Origin: Paenibacillus sp. PAMC 26794
Lineage (GTDB): Bacteria; Bacillota; Bacilli; Paenibacillales; Paenibacillaceae
Direction of reading: 5' to 3'
NCBI RefSeq assembly: GCF_000316035.1
Contig: NZ_ANHX01000092.1
Span: forward strand, 1 to 64,000
DNA: 64,000 nt
Positions 25,841 through 34,585 of the stretch are shown piece by piece. A program made the translations under genes and the position numbers. The number at the start of each line of letters is the position of its first letter. The first letter of the stretch is position 1. Below the pieces are notes generated by a model. That model did no database searches, was not told where the DNA came from, and worked only from the letters and a program-made list of their open reading frames with translations.

Positions 25841-26935
25841 GTGAAGAATGTGGCAAAACGAAGGCACCGTCCGCTGACCGAAGCGGAAACAGCTTACCGC
25901 GGCGGATATGCAGAAGGCCGCAGATTCGGCGGCTGTCAAGCCATGATGGAGCGGGTGCAGATGTTTGAACCGACCTTGCGGGACATGAAGGTGTTATATA
26001 TCCCGCAAGGATTCGATGCCATCGATGAAGGTGTCACCTTGGCTCTGCAGCAATCTGTACGTGAATGCGTTGTTGGATCGCCAGCAGCGATGTTGCAGGA
26101 AGCCAGTCAGCATCGGCCCGATGTCGTGCTTGTCATGAATGGTCTGCATGTATTCCCCGCAGATCATGTAGAGCAGGTGAATGGCATACGTGCACTCGGT
26201 ATCCGAACTGCCGTGTGGTTTGTGGATGATCCGTATTTCACCGAAGATACAACGTCCCTTTGCCAGCACTATGATGTCGTGTTCACGCATGAAGAGGCCG
26301 CGGTGCCCTTCTATCTGGGACATGGAGCGAACCAGGTCATCTATATGCCTCTCGCGGTGAATCCAGGCATGTTTCAACCGCGGCGCGCGGCACCGCAGCA
26401 TCAGCACGACATTTGTTTTATCGGTACCGGATTCTGGAACCGGATTGCCTTGTTTGATGAATTGGCCCCTTTTCTTGCGGACAAAAAGGTGTTCATTGCG
26501 GGTAGCCAGTGGAACCGGTTGGCACGCTTTGATGTACTCGGTCGTTTTATCCACGAAGGGTGGATTGCCCCCGGAGAGACAGTGGATTATTACAATGGCG
26601 CCAAGATTGTCATTAATATTCACCGGACTTGCGAGAATGGGGAAGACAATCGCAACACACACCATCTTGTAGGTCGCTCGATTAATCCACGTACGTATGA
26701 GATCAGCGCCTGCGGCACAATGCAGATTACGGATGCACGTGCAGATTTACCCCGTTATTATAAGCCGGGATATGACATCGAGACGTTCAACAATGCAGCA
26801 GAACTTCAGCGCAAGATCCACTATTATCTGAAGCATGAAGAAGAACGACAGGCGATGGCGTGGCGGGGACTTCTCACCACGATGAACCAGCACACATTTA
26901 CTCGTCGCATCGGTCAGTTGCTGGAACATTTGTAA
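25841..26935 (+). CDS. CgeB-like glycosyltransferase 1 with GY motif
   Basis: A 364-residue protein of the CgeB/DUF3880 glycosyltransferase type. The N-terminal arm is basic and has the tetrad motif YRGGYAEGRRFGG at residues 19-31. Then comes a first Rossmann domain (DMKVLYIPQGFDAIDEG, WFVDDPYF) and a second domain ending with the conserved INPRTYEISACGTMQITDARADLPRYY-type nucleotide-sugar pocket. GTG 25841 follows GAAGGAAG; GTG 25850 is an alternative. It is a paralogue of the next gene. B. subtilis CgeB is needed for spore-surface (crust) glycosylation, so a similar role is likely. Confidence 0.82.
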   Translation: MKNVAKRRHRPLTEAETAYRGGYAEGRRFGGCQAMMERVQMFEPTLRDMKVLYIPQGFDAIDEGVTLALQQSVRECVVGSPAAMLQEASQHRPDVVLVMNGLHVFPADHVEQVNGIRALGIRTAVWFVDDPYFTEDTTSLCQHYDVVFTHEEAAVPFYLGHGANQVIYMPLAVNPGMFQPRRAAPQHQHDICFIGTGFWNRIALFDELAPFLADKKVFIAGSQWNRLARFDVLGRFIHEGWIAPGETVDYYNGAKIVINIHRTCENGEDNRNTHHLVGRSINPRTYEISACGTMQITDARADLPRYYKPGYDIETFNNAAELQRKIHYYLKHEEERQAMAWRGLLTTMNQHTFTRRIGQLLEHL

Positions 26936-26995
26936 TCCCCGTCTGAAGTGCAGCACCAACGAGAACTCTATCCCAAAAAATAAAGGAGTGGCGGT

Positions 26996-28135
26996 ATGTC
27001 TCTCAAACACCGTAAAACCAAAAAGGTTCATTCACCCGTACTGAGCCTGACTGATCAAGCGCGCAAAAATGGGCAACATGCCGGATATGACGCAGGTAAG
27101 GAAGAAGGATATCTGCGCGGTCGCGCCAACTATATTGTGAATTGTGCACAGGAACCGTTACCTTTCCGACAGCTTCACGTGCTGTATGTATCCTCGGGTA
27201 AAGGCTTCCCTTACTCCCCGTTGGATGAGGCCATTATGGCCACGCTACAGGGTATGGTAGCTCAGGTAACCCTCTCTGATCCGCGTCAACCAATTTCTGA
27301 AATTGCGCTGCAGACACGTCCTGATCTTGTGCTTGTGCTGGATGGAATGGATATTCCCGTCGAGCATATCGATGCGATTCGCGAAGCGGGCATTCAGACG
27401 GCGATCTGGCTCACGGATGACCCGTACTATACAGATATGACGCTGGAAATTGTGAAACATTTTGACCATATCTTTACGCTTGAACTGAACTGTGTAGAAT
27501 TGTACCGCCAAAGCGGTTGTGCGTCGGTTCACTACCTCCCTTTTGCCGCATTCACCAATCATTACTTCCCGATTACAACTCCTTCCCCGTTAAAACGGGA
27601 TGTCAGCTTTATCGGCTCGGCCTACTGGAACCGGGTATACTTCTTCAATCCGATCATGCCTCAGTTGATGTCACACAATACGGTATTTAACGGCATCTGG
27701 TGGGATCGCCTGCCTGACTATACTGCCTATGGCGAGAAGATTGAGCTCGGTCGCTGGATGAGTCCGCCGGAGACCAATGATGTGTACAATGGCACCAAAA
27801 TTGTCATCAACCTGCATCGATCCCACGAAGATGATTCCGTCAATAATAATAACCTCAAAATCCCGCCAGCCTCACCGAACCCGAGAACGTTTGAAATTGC
27901 CGCGTCGACGACGCTACAGCTGACCGACGCGCGGGATGACATTGCGCGTTTCTACAAACCGGGTGTGGAGATTGAGACATATTCCTCGCCGCAGGAGTTA
28001 CTCGACAAAGTGGAATATTATCTTACTCATGAAAAGGAACGCCGTGAGATTGCACTTCGTGGACTCGAACGTACACTGAAAGACCACACGTATGGCAAAA
28101 GAATTAATGAAATGTTAACCATCATATTCCCTTAA
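26996..28135 (+). CDS. CgeB-like glycosyltransferase 2 with GY motif
   Basis: A 379-residue paralogue of the protein at 25841. Its basic N-terminus is followed by AGYDAGKEEGYLRGRANY at residues 29-46, a clear tetrad repeat. Shared blocks are WLTDDPYYTD, DVSFIGSAYWNRV, NGTKIVINLHRSHE and NPRTFEIAASTTLQLTDARDD, which form the sugar-nucleotide domain. ATG 26996 follows AAAGGAGTGG. The two paralogues differ widely in sequence, so they probably add different sugars or to different acceptors. Spore-surface glycan assembly is inferred from family and cluster. Confidence 0.82.
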   Translation: MSLKHRKTKKVHSPVLSLTDQARKNGQHAGYDAGKEEGYLRGRANYIVNCAQEPLPFRQLHVLYVSSGKGFPYSPLDEAIMATLQGMVAQVTLSDPRQPISEIALQTRPDLVLVLDGMDIPVEHIDAIREAGIQTAIWLTDDPYYTDMTLEIVKHFDHIFTLELNCVELYRQSGCASVHYLPFAAFTNHYFPITTPSPLKRDVSFIGSAYWNRVYFFNPIMPQLMSHNTVFNGIWWDRLPDYTAYGEKIELGRWMSPPETNDVYNGTKIVINLHRSHEDDSVNNNNLKIPPASPNPRTFEIAASTTLQLTDARDDIARFYKPGVEIETYSSPQELLDKVEYYLTHEKERREIALRGLERTLKDHTYGKRINEMLTIIFP

Positions 28136-28143
28136 TACTGGCC

Positions 28144-28200
28144 GGGAGGAGGTGTGCACAGTACCCTGTATCGGATACCAGGTACAGGGTCCGTGCGGCC
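28144..28200 (+). promoter_or_regulatory. Ribosome binding site separated from AUG by a hairpin
   Basis: GGGAGGAGGTG (28144-28154) is the only good ribosome binding site before the GT4 gene, but the ATG is at 28201. A hairpin fills the gap: GCAC (28156-28159) pairs with GTGC (28193-28196) and ACCCTGTA (28163-28170) with TACAGGGT (28183-28190). Folding leaves about five unpaired bases between site and start. Confidence 0.6.
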
Positions 28201-29826
28201 ATGGCAACGAAACCAAAGATGATGTTATTTTCACATGTGTGCAATACTCGGAGCATTACAGGTGCCGAGAAGCTGCTGCTTCATTTTATGAGAGAGATCG
28301 GTACGATCTTTGAATGTGTGCTCGTAGCCCCTCAGGAGGGGAAGCTTGCAGGGCTTGCGCGGAGATTCGGCATTCAGGTCAAAATATGCACTCTGCCGAT
28401 GCTTCACGGTGTGTACACACCTTACCTGGGCATTGCAGATGATGCGGAGCATCTTCGTCATACGCCAGCGTATCAGGAAGCAGTCTCCCTAATACGGGAG
28501 ACTGCTCCCGATATAGTGTTAACGAACACCTGTGTTAATGTGATGCCGGCTGTAGCGGCAAAGTCCCTTCAGATTCCGATCATCTGGAAGATTACCGAGA
28601 TTATTCATACGAATGAACATACAACCGAGGCGATCCAGATGATTGGCCGTTACGCGGATTGGATTATTGGTATATCCGAGACAGCGGTAGCCCCTTTCCA
28701 AGAAGCCGGCATGGGTGACAAAGTGACCATCATATCCCCAACTTGGGAACCCGCGCTACCAGCACCGGACCGCTGGGTTCATCTGCGCGAACGCAAGCGC
28801 AAGGAGCTCGGTTTCAAATCATCGCAGACCTGTATCGGTTATATTTCTTCATTTATATATGATGCCAAAGGGTTGAAACCTTTTGTGGATATGGCCTTGA
28901 GGATCTGTGAAACACATTCGCGCTGTCGCTTCTGGATTATCGGGGCAGCATCGGATAAAAAGTATTACGACGAGTGTGTATCACGGGTGAAAAAATCCGG
29001 GTATTCACGCCGGTTTACCTTCACCACATTTGAAGAGAACGTATCTCTGGCATATACCGCGATGGATATCCTGGTCATCCCAAGCATGGTCAAAGAAGGG
29101 TTTGGCATGACCGCACTGGAGGGTCTCTATTTTGCCAAACCGGTCATCGCTTTTGCTCAGGGTGGACTGAAGGAATTAATGGAATCCGTAGGCAGTGATG
29201 CATTTCTGGCCCCGCCGGGCGACACCGAAGCGCTTGTCAGCTTGGCAACAACCTTGCTGAATGATGCAGAGCTGGCCTCGAATACGGGGTGGCGCAATCG
29301 GACAGAAGCGGAAAGGCTCTACGGGATTGAAACCTACCGAACGAAACTGCATACGATGGTGACACAGTGGTTATTGCGTTTTCCCGGATGGTTTGCTTAT
29401 ATCCAACCTCCGAATGGACCTGTGTATACCCATGGGGAGGGAGGACTACGCACTGTACTGGTTCTGGAGCCGGCTACGGTTCGGGCACTGTTATTCCCGC
29501 TGACCGTCATACATGCGTTGCCACATTCCTCATTACCTCCAATCGCATTGGGTCACGATGCTCCGGGTGCCTCAGGTACTGGCACAGCTGCAAAGCTGAT
29601 TCAACAGAGGGGCAAAACGCGGAAACGTCGTCGCAAGTCACTTGCACCTCGTTCTCGCCGAGACCGTGAGGGACTGAAACGTACTTCCGGAACTGGCAGA
29701 CGTAAGGGGAGACCCCGTACAACGAAGGGACCGCGTAAACATATGGGGAAATCGGCTAGTCGCAGACGCAAATCTGCCAAAGCGGGACGTAGCCGAGCAG
29801 GGCGCAAGGGTTCCAATACAAGATGA
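28201..29826 (+). CDS. GT4 glycosyltransferase with Arg/Lys-rich C-terminal tail
   Basis: A 541-residue protein. Residues 1-380 form a GT-B glycosyltransferase: SHVCNTRSITGAEKLLLHF at the N-terminus, then IGYISSFIYDAKGLKPFVD, and the donor-site segment VIPSMVKEGFGMTALEGLYFAKPVIAF with its EX7E-like glutamates. A linker follows, and the last ~70 residues are almost only Arg, Lys, Ser and Gly (for example KTRKRRRKSLAPRSRR). Such a tail is not part of the family and parallels the basic arms at 586 and 25241. Start is ATG 28201 behind a structured leader. It probably elongates the surface glycan. Confidence 0.85.
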   Translation: MATKPKMMLFSHVCNTRSITGAEKLLLHFMREIGTIFECVLVAPQEGKLAGLARRFGIQVKICTLPMLHGVYTPYLGIADDAEHLRHTPAYQEAVSLIRETAPDIVLTNTCVNVMPAVAAKSLQIPIIWKITEIIHTNEHTTEAIQMIGRYADWIIGISETAVAPFQEAGMGDKVTIISPTWEPALPAPDRWVHLRERKRKELGFKSSQTCIGYISSFIYDAKGLKPFVDMALRICETHSRCRFWIIGAASDKKYYDECVSRVKKSGYSRRFTFTTFEENVSLAYTAMDILVIPSMVKEGFGMTALEGLYFAKPVIAFAQGGLKELMESVGSDAFLAPPGDTEALVSLATTLLNDAELASNTGWRNRTEAERLYGIETYRTKLHTMVTQWLLRFPGWFAYIQPPNGPVYTHGEGGLRTVLVLEPATVRALLFPLTVIHALPHSSLPPIALGHDAPGASGTGTAAKLIQQRGKTRKRRRKSLAPRSRRDREGLKRTSGTGRRKGRPRTTKGPRKHMGKSASRRRKSAKAGRSRAGRKGSNTR

Positions 29827-29840
29827 AGGCAGGGATTACG

Positions 29841-30932
29841 ATGAAGATCATGACGGTGCTGGGTACGAGACCTGAGATCATACGGCTCAGCCTGATCATC
29901 TCCAAGCTGGACCAGTACGCTTCCAAACATATTCTGGTGCATACGGGACAGAACTTCACGGAAAGTCTCAGCGGTCTCTTTTTCAAGGAAATGGGCCTGC
30001 GCGCACCGGATTACGTTCTTCAGGATGAAGCGGCCACTCTGGGACGACAGCTATCCTCGATGTTTACGCAGATGGAAGATCTGATATTGCAGGAGAAGCC
30101 CGATAAATTGCTGCTGCTCGGCGATACCAATAGCGCATTATGTGCAGTATTGGCTGAGCGCATGGGTGTTCCTGTTATTCATATGGAAGCAGGCAATCGT
30201 TGCTTCGACCTGGATGTGCCTGAGGAGAAAAATCGTAAGGTTATTGATGCCATCTCCACCGTTAATATGCCTTACACGGAACAGAGCAAGAAACATTTGG
30301 TCAGTGAAGGGGTACCAAGCAGGCGCATCGTGCTAACGGGCAATCCCATCTATGAAGTAATGCAGCACTACGACACGCAAGTAAGTTCCAGCAAAATACT
30401 CAAGAAGCTCAAGCTGAAGTCCGGGCAATACTTCCTGGTTACTGCCCATCGAGCTGAGAATGTGGATCATGCCCCTCATTTGCTGGAGATTATGAAAGGA
30501 CTGAACCAGGTCGCAGAGGAACACGGGTTGCGTGTGATCTGCAGTATTCATCCGCGTACAGCGATCCGGATTGCGGAGCATCTGCAACTAGAGATGAACC
30601 CGCTGGTGGAGTTTCACGAGCCGTTTGGATTCTTCGACTTTGTAATGCTTGAACGTCATGCACGCTGTGCACTTACGGATAGCGGTACCGTCCAGGAGGA
30701 GTGTTGCATTATGGGCGTGCCAACCGTAACGATGCGTCGAACTACCGAACGGCCGGAAACGGTCGATTGCGGCAGCAATGTGGTCTCCGGTCTGGATGCC
30801 GCGCGCATCGCTGATTGCGTGAAAGTCATGACAAAGATGTCTAGCGACTGGGATTGCCCGCAAGGTTACAAAGCCACAGATGTATCTAGTAAAGTGGTTA
30901 AATTTCTGCTTGGAGGGAAAATGCATGTTTGA
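29841..30932 (+). CDS. Non-hydrolysing UDP-HexNAc 2-epimerase (WecB/FnlC-like)
   Basis: A 363-residue cytosolic enzyme. Family signatures are KIMTVLGTRPEIIRLS, HTGQNF, GDTNSALCAVLAERMGVPVIHMEAGNRCFDLDVPEE (split over the UDP site), TAHRAENVD, and DSGTVQEECCIMGVPTVTMR. ATG 29841 has AAGGCAGGG upstream and aligns with the family start; ATG 29823, in an ATGA overlap with the GT4 gene, is an alternative. Followed by FnlA- and FnlB-like genes, it probably performs the C2 epimerisation in a UDP-FucNAc-type pathway, although conversion of UDP-GlcNAc to UDP-ManNAc is also possible. Confidence 0.88.
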   Translation: MKIMTVLGTRPEIIRLSLIISKLDQYASKHILVHTGQNFTESLSGLFFKEMGLRAPDYVLQDEAATLGRQLSSMFTQMEDLILQEKPDKLLLLGDTNSALCAVLAERMGVPVIHMEAGNRCFDLDVPEEKNRKVIDAISTVNMPYTEQSKKHLVSEGVPSRRIVLTGNPIYEVMQHYDTQVSSSKILKKLKLKSGQYFLVTAHRAENVDHAPHLLEIMKGLNQVAEEHGLRVICSIHPRTAIRIAEHLQLEMNPLVEFHEPFGFFDFVMLERHARCALTDSGTVQEECCIMGVPTVTMRRTTERPETVDCGSNVVSGLDAARIADCVKVMTKMSSDWDCPQGYKATDVSSKVVKFLLGGKMHV

Positions 30933-31911
30933 AAATAAGCGTATACTCGTGACTGGCGGTACGGGATCATGGGGTTATGAACTTGTGGCTCAACTACTGC
31001 CCCAGCAGCCCAAAGAAATTATTGTATATTCCCGGAACGAGTCTAGCCAAGTGGCTATGAGTCGTGAATTTGAAGACCCGCGTCTTCATTTCCGGATTGG
31101 AGATATTCGTGACAAGGACGCCTTGACGGCGGCTTGCCAGCATGTGGACTATGTATTTCATCTGGCTGCGCTCAAGCATGTTCCGGTGTGTGAAGACCAA
31201 CCGTACGAAGCACTCAAAACCAATGTGATTGGTACACAGAACGTAATTGAGGCCGCTATTGAGAACAAGGTGGAAAAAGTAATCTATATCTCGACTGACA
31301 AGGCTGCCAATCCGTCCAACTTCTATGGCATGACAAAAGCGATCGGCGAGAAATTAATTGTATATGCAAACTTGTTACACAGCGATACCAAGTTTGTTAC
31401 GGTACGGGGTGGAAATGTACTGGGAACAAACGGAAGTGTGGTACATCTGTTCAAGAATCAGATCCGCCAGAAAGGGCAGGTCTCCATTACGGATATGAGT
31501 ATGACTCGATTCTTTCTTACGCTGAAGGATGCAATTACCTTGCTGTTCAAAGCTTCGGTGGAAAGTGTCGGCGGAGAGATCTTTGTCATGACGATGCCTA
31601 CCTGCAAAATCGTTGATCTCGCGGAAGTACTGATTGAGGATTCCGGTGTGGAGAATGTGAGCATTGTGGAACGTGGCATTCGTCCAGGGGAGAAAATCCA
31701 TGAAATATTGATGAGTGAATTCGAGAGCATGACCACCGTTGTCTACGATGAGCAGTACCTGGTAATTCTTCCTACCCTGGGCATACCGGGTCTGCGTGAA
31801 CATTATACCAATTGTCCCCCGGTCTCCTTTAACAGTTTCAGTTCTGAACACCAACTCATGACCAAAGAGGAGATTCGTGAAATTCTGAAACGCGGAGGAT
31901 TCTTGTCATGA
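30925..31911 (+). CDS. UDP-HexNAc 4,6-dehydratase (CapE/FnlA-like)
   Basis: A 328-residue extended short-chain dehydrogenase. The NAD-binding loop is VTGGTGSWGYELV, followed by SRNESSQVAMSREF, FHLAALKHVPVCEDQP, ISTDKAANPSNFYGMTKAIGEKL (two parts: the STDK and the catalytic YxxxK). The C-terminus has RPGEKIHEILMSE. ATG 30925 has GGAGGG upstream and overlaps the 2-epimerase gene by eight bases. The enzyme removes water from UDP-GlcNAc to give a 4-keto-6-deoxy sugar. The CapE/FnlA branch also epimerises C5. The assignment to that branch is based on motif resemblance. Confidence 0.85.
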   Translation: MFENKRILVTGGTGSWGYELVAQLLPQQPKEIIVYSRNESSQVAMSREFEDPRLHFRIGDIRDKDALTAACQHVDYVFHLAALKHVPVCEDQPYEALKTNVIGTQNVIEAAIENKVEKVIYISTDKAANPSNFYGMTKAIGEKLIVYANLLHSDTKFVTVRGGNVLGTNGSVVHLFKNQIRQKGQVSITDMSMTRFFLTLKDAITLLFKASVESVGGEIFVMTMPTCKIVDLAEVLIEDSGVENVSIVERGIRPGEKIHEILMSEFESMTTVVYDEQYLVILPTLGIPGLREHYTNCPPVSFNSFSSEHQLMTKEEIREILKRGGFLS

Positions 31912-32735
31912 AACTGCTGATACTTGGTGGAAACGGAATGGCCGGCCATATTTTGGTCGACTATTTCCGCCGTCAAGGTGTACACAGCGTCTTCTACACA
32001 TCTCGGGATGTAACGGACCCCAATGGTCTGCTCCTGGATGTGAACGACAGCTTCATGGTTGATCGATTGGTAGAAGCTGTGCACCCGGATGTGATTATTA
32101 ATGCTGTAGGTGTGTTGAACAACTTCGCAGATGAGGACAAAATTACTGCATATCATATTAACGGTTTCCTGCCACATCGTCTGCGGCGGGTTGCAGATAC
32201 GATTGGTGCACGCCTGATTCATATCAGCACGGACTGTGTGTTCAGCGGGGAACGGGGAGCATACCGGGAAGATGATGTTACGGATGGGACTTCAGCTTAC
32301 GCCATCACCAAAGCACTTGGCGAAGTTCAGGATGAAGGTCATCTGACGATCCGTACGTCCATCATTGGACCCGAGATTCGCCAGGGCGGCATTGGTCTGA
32401 TGCAATGGTTTATGTCCAGCACAGGTGAAGTCGGCGGGTATACCCGCGTATTCTGGAACGGTGTGACCACACTTGAGCTGGCCAAATGGGTAGACCATTA
32501 CCTGGCCTCATCGGTTAGTGGTCTGATCCACTTAGCTCATCCGGCACCTGTTAGCAAACATGAACTGCTTGTGTTGTTCAAGCAGACCTGGGATAAGCAG
32601 GATGTGACGATTGTGCGTGATGACAGTGTAGTGCAGGACCGTACGCTGGTGTCCACTCGCGAGGATGTGAAGACAGACCTGCCGGATTATTCTACAATGC
32701 TGAAGGAGTTGGCATTATGGATGGAGCAGAGCTGA
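31908..32735 (+). CDS. RmlD/CapF-like NAD(P)-dependent sugar reductase
   Basis: A 275-residue SDR protein. It starts with LLILGGNGMAGHILVDYF (nucleotide loop GGxGxxG), and contains NAVGVLNNFADEDK, HISTDCVFSGERGAY and an active-site Y-x-x-x-K seen as YAITKALGE. It overlaps the dehydratase gene by four bases. The fold matches dTDP-4-dehydrorhamnose reductase and CapF/FnlB. CapF usually carries an extra C-terminal cupin domain, which is absent here. The likely job is reduction of the 4-keto intermediate made by the previous enzyme. Confidence 0.82.
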   Translation: MKLLILGGNGMAGHILVDYFRRQGVHSVFYTSRDVTDPNGLLLDVNDSFMVDRLVEAVHPDVIINAVGVLNNFADEDKITAYHINGFLPHRLRRVADTIGARLIHISTDCVFSGERGAYREDDVTDGTSAYAITKALGEVQDEGHLTIRTSIIGPEIRQGGIGLMQWFMSSTGEVGGYTRVFWNGVTTLELAKWVDHYLASSVSGLIHLAHPAPVSKHELLVLFKQTWDKQDVTIVRDDSVVQDRTLVSTREDVKTDLPDYSTMLKELALWMEQS

Positions 32736-33658
32736 GAGGCAAGAAAGTGCTGATTACAGGCGCTTCTGGTTTTACCGGGCGACATGCCGTATCTTATTTT
32801 CGGGAAGCGGGTGCAGTGGTTGCAGCGGTAGTCCGGAGGCCGGATGTGTATTCGTTTGGTAAAGGTGCACAAGTCCATGTCTGTGATCTGAACGATAAAC
32901 AGCAAGTACGTCATCTGATCGGCGAGGAGCAGCCCGACTATGTGCTGCATCTCGCTGGCAAAAATTCAGTGCCTGATTCGTGGTCTGATCCGCTACTGGT
33001 CCTGGAGACCAATGTGATGGCCGTGTTGTATCTGCTGGATGCGCTTCGCAGTTGTCCGACAGCACGAACCGTTATTGTAGGATCGAGGTTAAAATATACG
33101 CCGGAACCTGGCCGGATTCCCCAGCCTCCGCATCCATACAGCCTCAGTAAAGCTCTGGAAGAGATGGTGTCCTTGTCGTGGATGTCGCTCTTCGGACAAC
33201 AGATCATGCTGGCGGAGCCAGGCAATCTGATTGGCGCGGGTCCTTCCACAGGCATCTGTTCACTGCTTGCACGCCATGTTGTTGCCTGTGAGCAGGAGGG
33301 CAAAACCGAGGCATTCCGTCTGTCCGGACGGGACAATACCCGTGACTTTCTGGATGTGCGGGATGCAGTCAGAGCGTATGCGACCCTCTTGATACAAGGG
33401 TCCAGCGGTACAGTATACCCGGTGGTGTCCGGAGTTGAGCGAAGTCTTGGTGAAATTGTAGATCTGCTGTTGTCCATGACAGAAGCGGAAGTTCCTGTTC
33501 GCTGGGATGGGGCATCTTCTGGTCCGGATGGTTCGGGGAAACAGGAGGAACTATCACTGCTGCGCAAGCTTGGCTGGCAGCCGATGATTCCATTTGCCAC
33601 ATCACTTCAGGATATCCTGAGTGATGTTCGTGTCCAGCAAGGGAGGACGACAAGTTGA
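32717..33658 (+). CDS. NAD-dependent sugar epimerase/dehydratase
   Basis: A 313-residue extended SDR resembling GDP-mannose 4,6-dehydratase and UDP-glucose 4-epimerase. Motifs are VLITGASGFTGRHAV, YVLHLAGKNSVPDSW, and the catalytic YSLSK within HPYSLSKALEEMV, followed by NTRDFLDVRDAVRAY. It overlaps the previous gene by 19 bases, another sign of tight coupling. Its exact substrate is unclear. It may make the second deoxysugar of the glycan, or provide the 4-epimer. Specific assignment would need comparison with characterised members. Confidence 0.78.
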   Translation: MDGAELRGKKVLITGASGFTGRHAVSYFREAGAVVAAVVRRPDVYSFGKGAQVHVCDLNDKQQVRHLIGEEQPDYVLHLAGKNSVPDSWSDPLLVLETNVMAVLYLLDALRSCPTARTVIVGSRLKYTPEPGRIPQPPHPYSLSKALEEMVSLSWMSLFGQQIMLAEPGNLIGAGPSTGICSLLARHVVACEQEGKTEAFRLSGRDNTRDFLDVRDAVRAYATLLIQGSSGTVYPVVSGVERSLGEIVDLLLSMTEAEVPVRWDGASSGPDGSGKQEELSLLRKLGWQPMIPFATSLQDILSDVRVQQGRTTS

Positions 33659-34371
33659 ATCCGAGAGTATCCATTGTCATTCCATTCTACAACTGTCCTT
33701 ATGTGCCTCAGGCGATTCAGAGTGCGCTGAACCAGACGTATCCCGATGTGGAGATTGTTGTTGTGAATGACGGTTCAACCCGGCATGCAGAGTTGCTTCA
33801 ACCCTATCTTCCTTATATTCATGTGCTTGGCAAAAGCAATGGCGGGACGGCTTCGGCACTTAATCATGGCATCCGCCATGCCTCTGGTGATTATGTAGCC
33901 TGGCTCAGTTCGGATGATTATCTGTACCCGGATAAAATTCGTTATCAGCTGGAGTTTATGCAGCGTGAGAATGTGCTCGTCTCACATACCAACTTTCATT
34001 ATATCAACGAGCATTCGGCAGTTACCAGAATGCATGGTGGGCCTGAACCGATGTCGGATATGGATTTACTACGACGGTTTGTTAACGGCAATCCGGTGAA
34101 TGGCTGCACGGTCATGATCCGCAAGGATCTCTTTAGCGGAGTGGGGCTGTTCGATGAACTTCTTCCCTACACCCATGATCTGGATCTCTGGATGCGTATT
34201 GTACTGAACGGTCATCGGTTCCCATACCTGAATGAACCGCTTACTGCTTATCGGTGGCATGGGGGAATGGGATCGGTACGTCATGCGGATGTCATCGGCA
34301 GAGAGGCATCCATGGTATGGTCCAGATATCGGGAACCGCTGTTGCAGCGAATAGCGACGCTTGGCGGGTAG
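33655..34371 (+). CDS. Family 2 glycosyltransferase, paralogue 1
   Basis: A 238-residue GT-A glycosyltransferase. It carries SIVIPFYNCPYVPQAIQSAL, VVNDGSTRH, KSNGGTASALNHGI, WLSSDDYLYPDKI (the DxD-type metal site) and YTHDLDLWMRI near the C-terminus. It starts at TTG 33655, with GGGAGG at 33641-33646, and overlaps the stop of the previous gene. It shares its full layout with the gene at 34586. It probably transfers one deoxysugar to the growing chain. No membrane span is seen, so it works in the cytoplasm. Confidence 0.87.
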   Translation: MNPRVSIVIPFYNCPYVPQAIQSALNQTYPDVEIVVVNDGSTRHAELLQPYLPYIHVLGKSNGGTASALNHGIRHASGDYVAWLSSDDYLYPDKIRYQLEFMQRENVLVSHTNFHYINEHSAVTRMHGGPEPMSDMDLLRRFVNGNPVNGCTVMIRKDLFSGVGLFDELLPYTHDLDLWMRIVLNGHRFPYLNEPLTAYRWHGGMGSVRHADVIGREASMVWSRYREPLLQRIATLGG

Positions 34372-34585
34372 CGTAGGGAGGGCAGTTATGAAAGCCAAAA
34401 GATGGCTGATTAACGCCCTCTTTGCGCAGCATTTTTGCCGATGATAGTGAGGTTGGGGGAAGTCGATTAATGATCCAAATGTGCTTCCGTAGCACCGCAG
34501 ATGTCCGATACCGATCGAATGGATCTTCATATAATAGAGGAAAGCAATCGCTATGCAGAGACAAACGGGGGAAGGGGAGGACCGA
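34372..34585 (+). other. Gap between the two GT2 paralogues with an 18-codon ORF
   Basis: A reading frame ATG 34388 to TGA 34444 encodes MKAKRWLINALFAQHFCR behind GGGAGGGC. Its site and spacing are good, but the size is small and nothing else supports it. The rest of the 214 bases has no gene; it separates two near-identical-layout enzymes and may be debris from the duplication. Confidence 0.35.
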
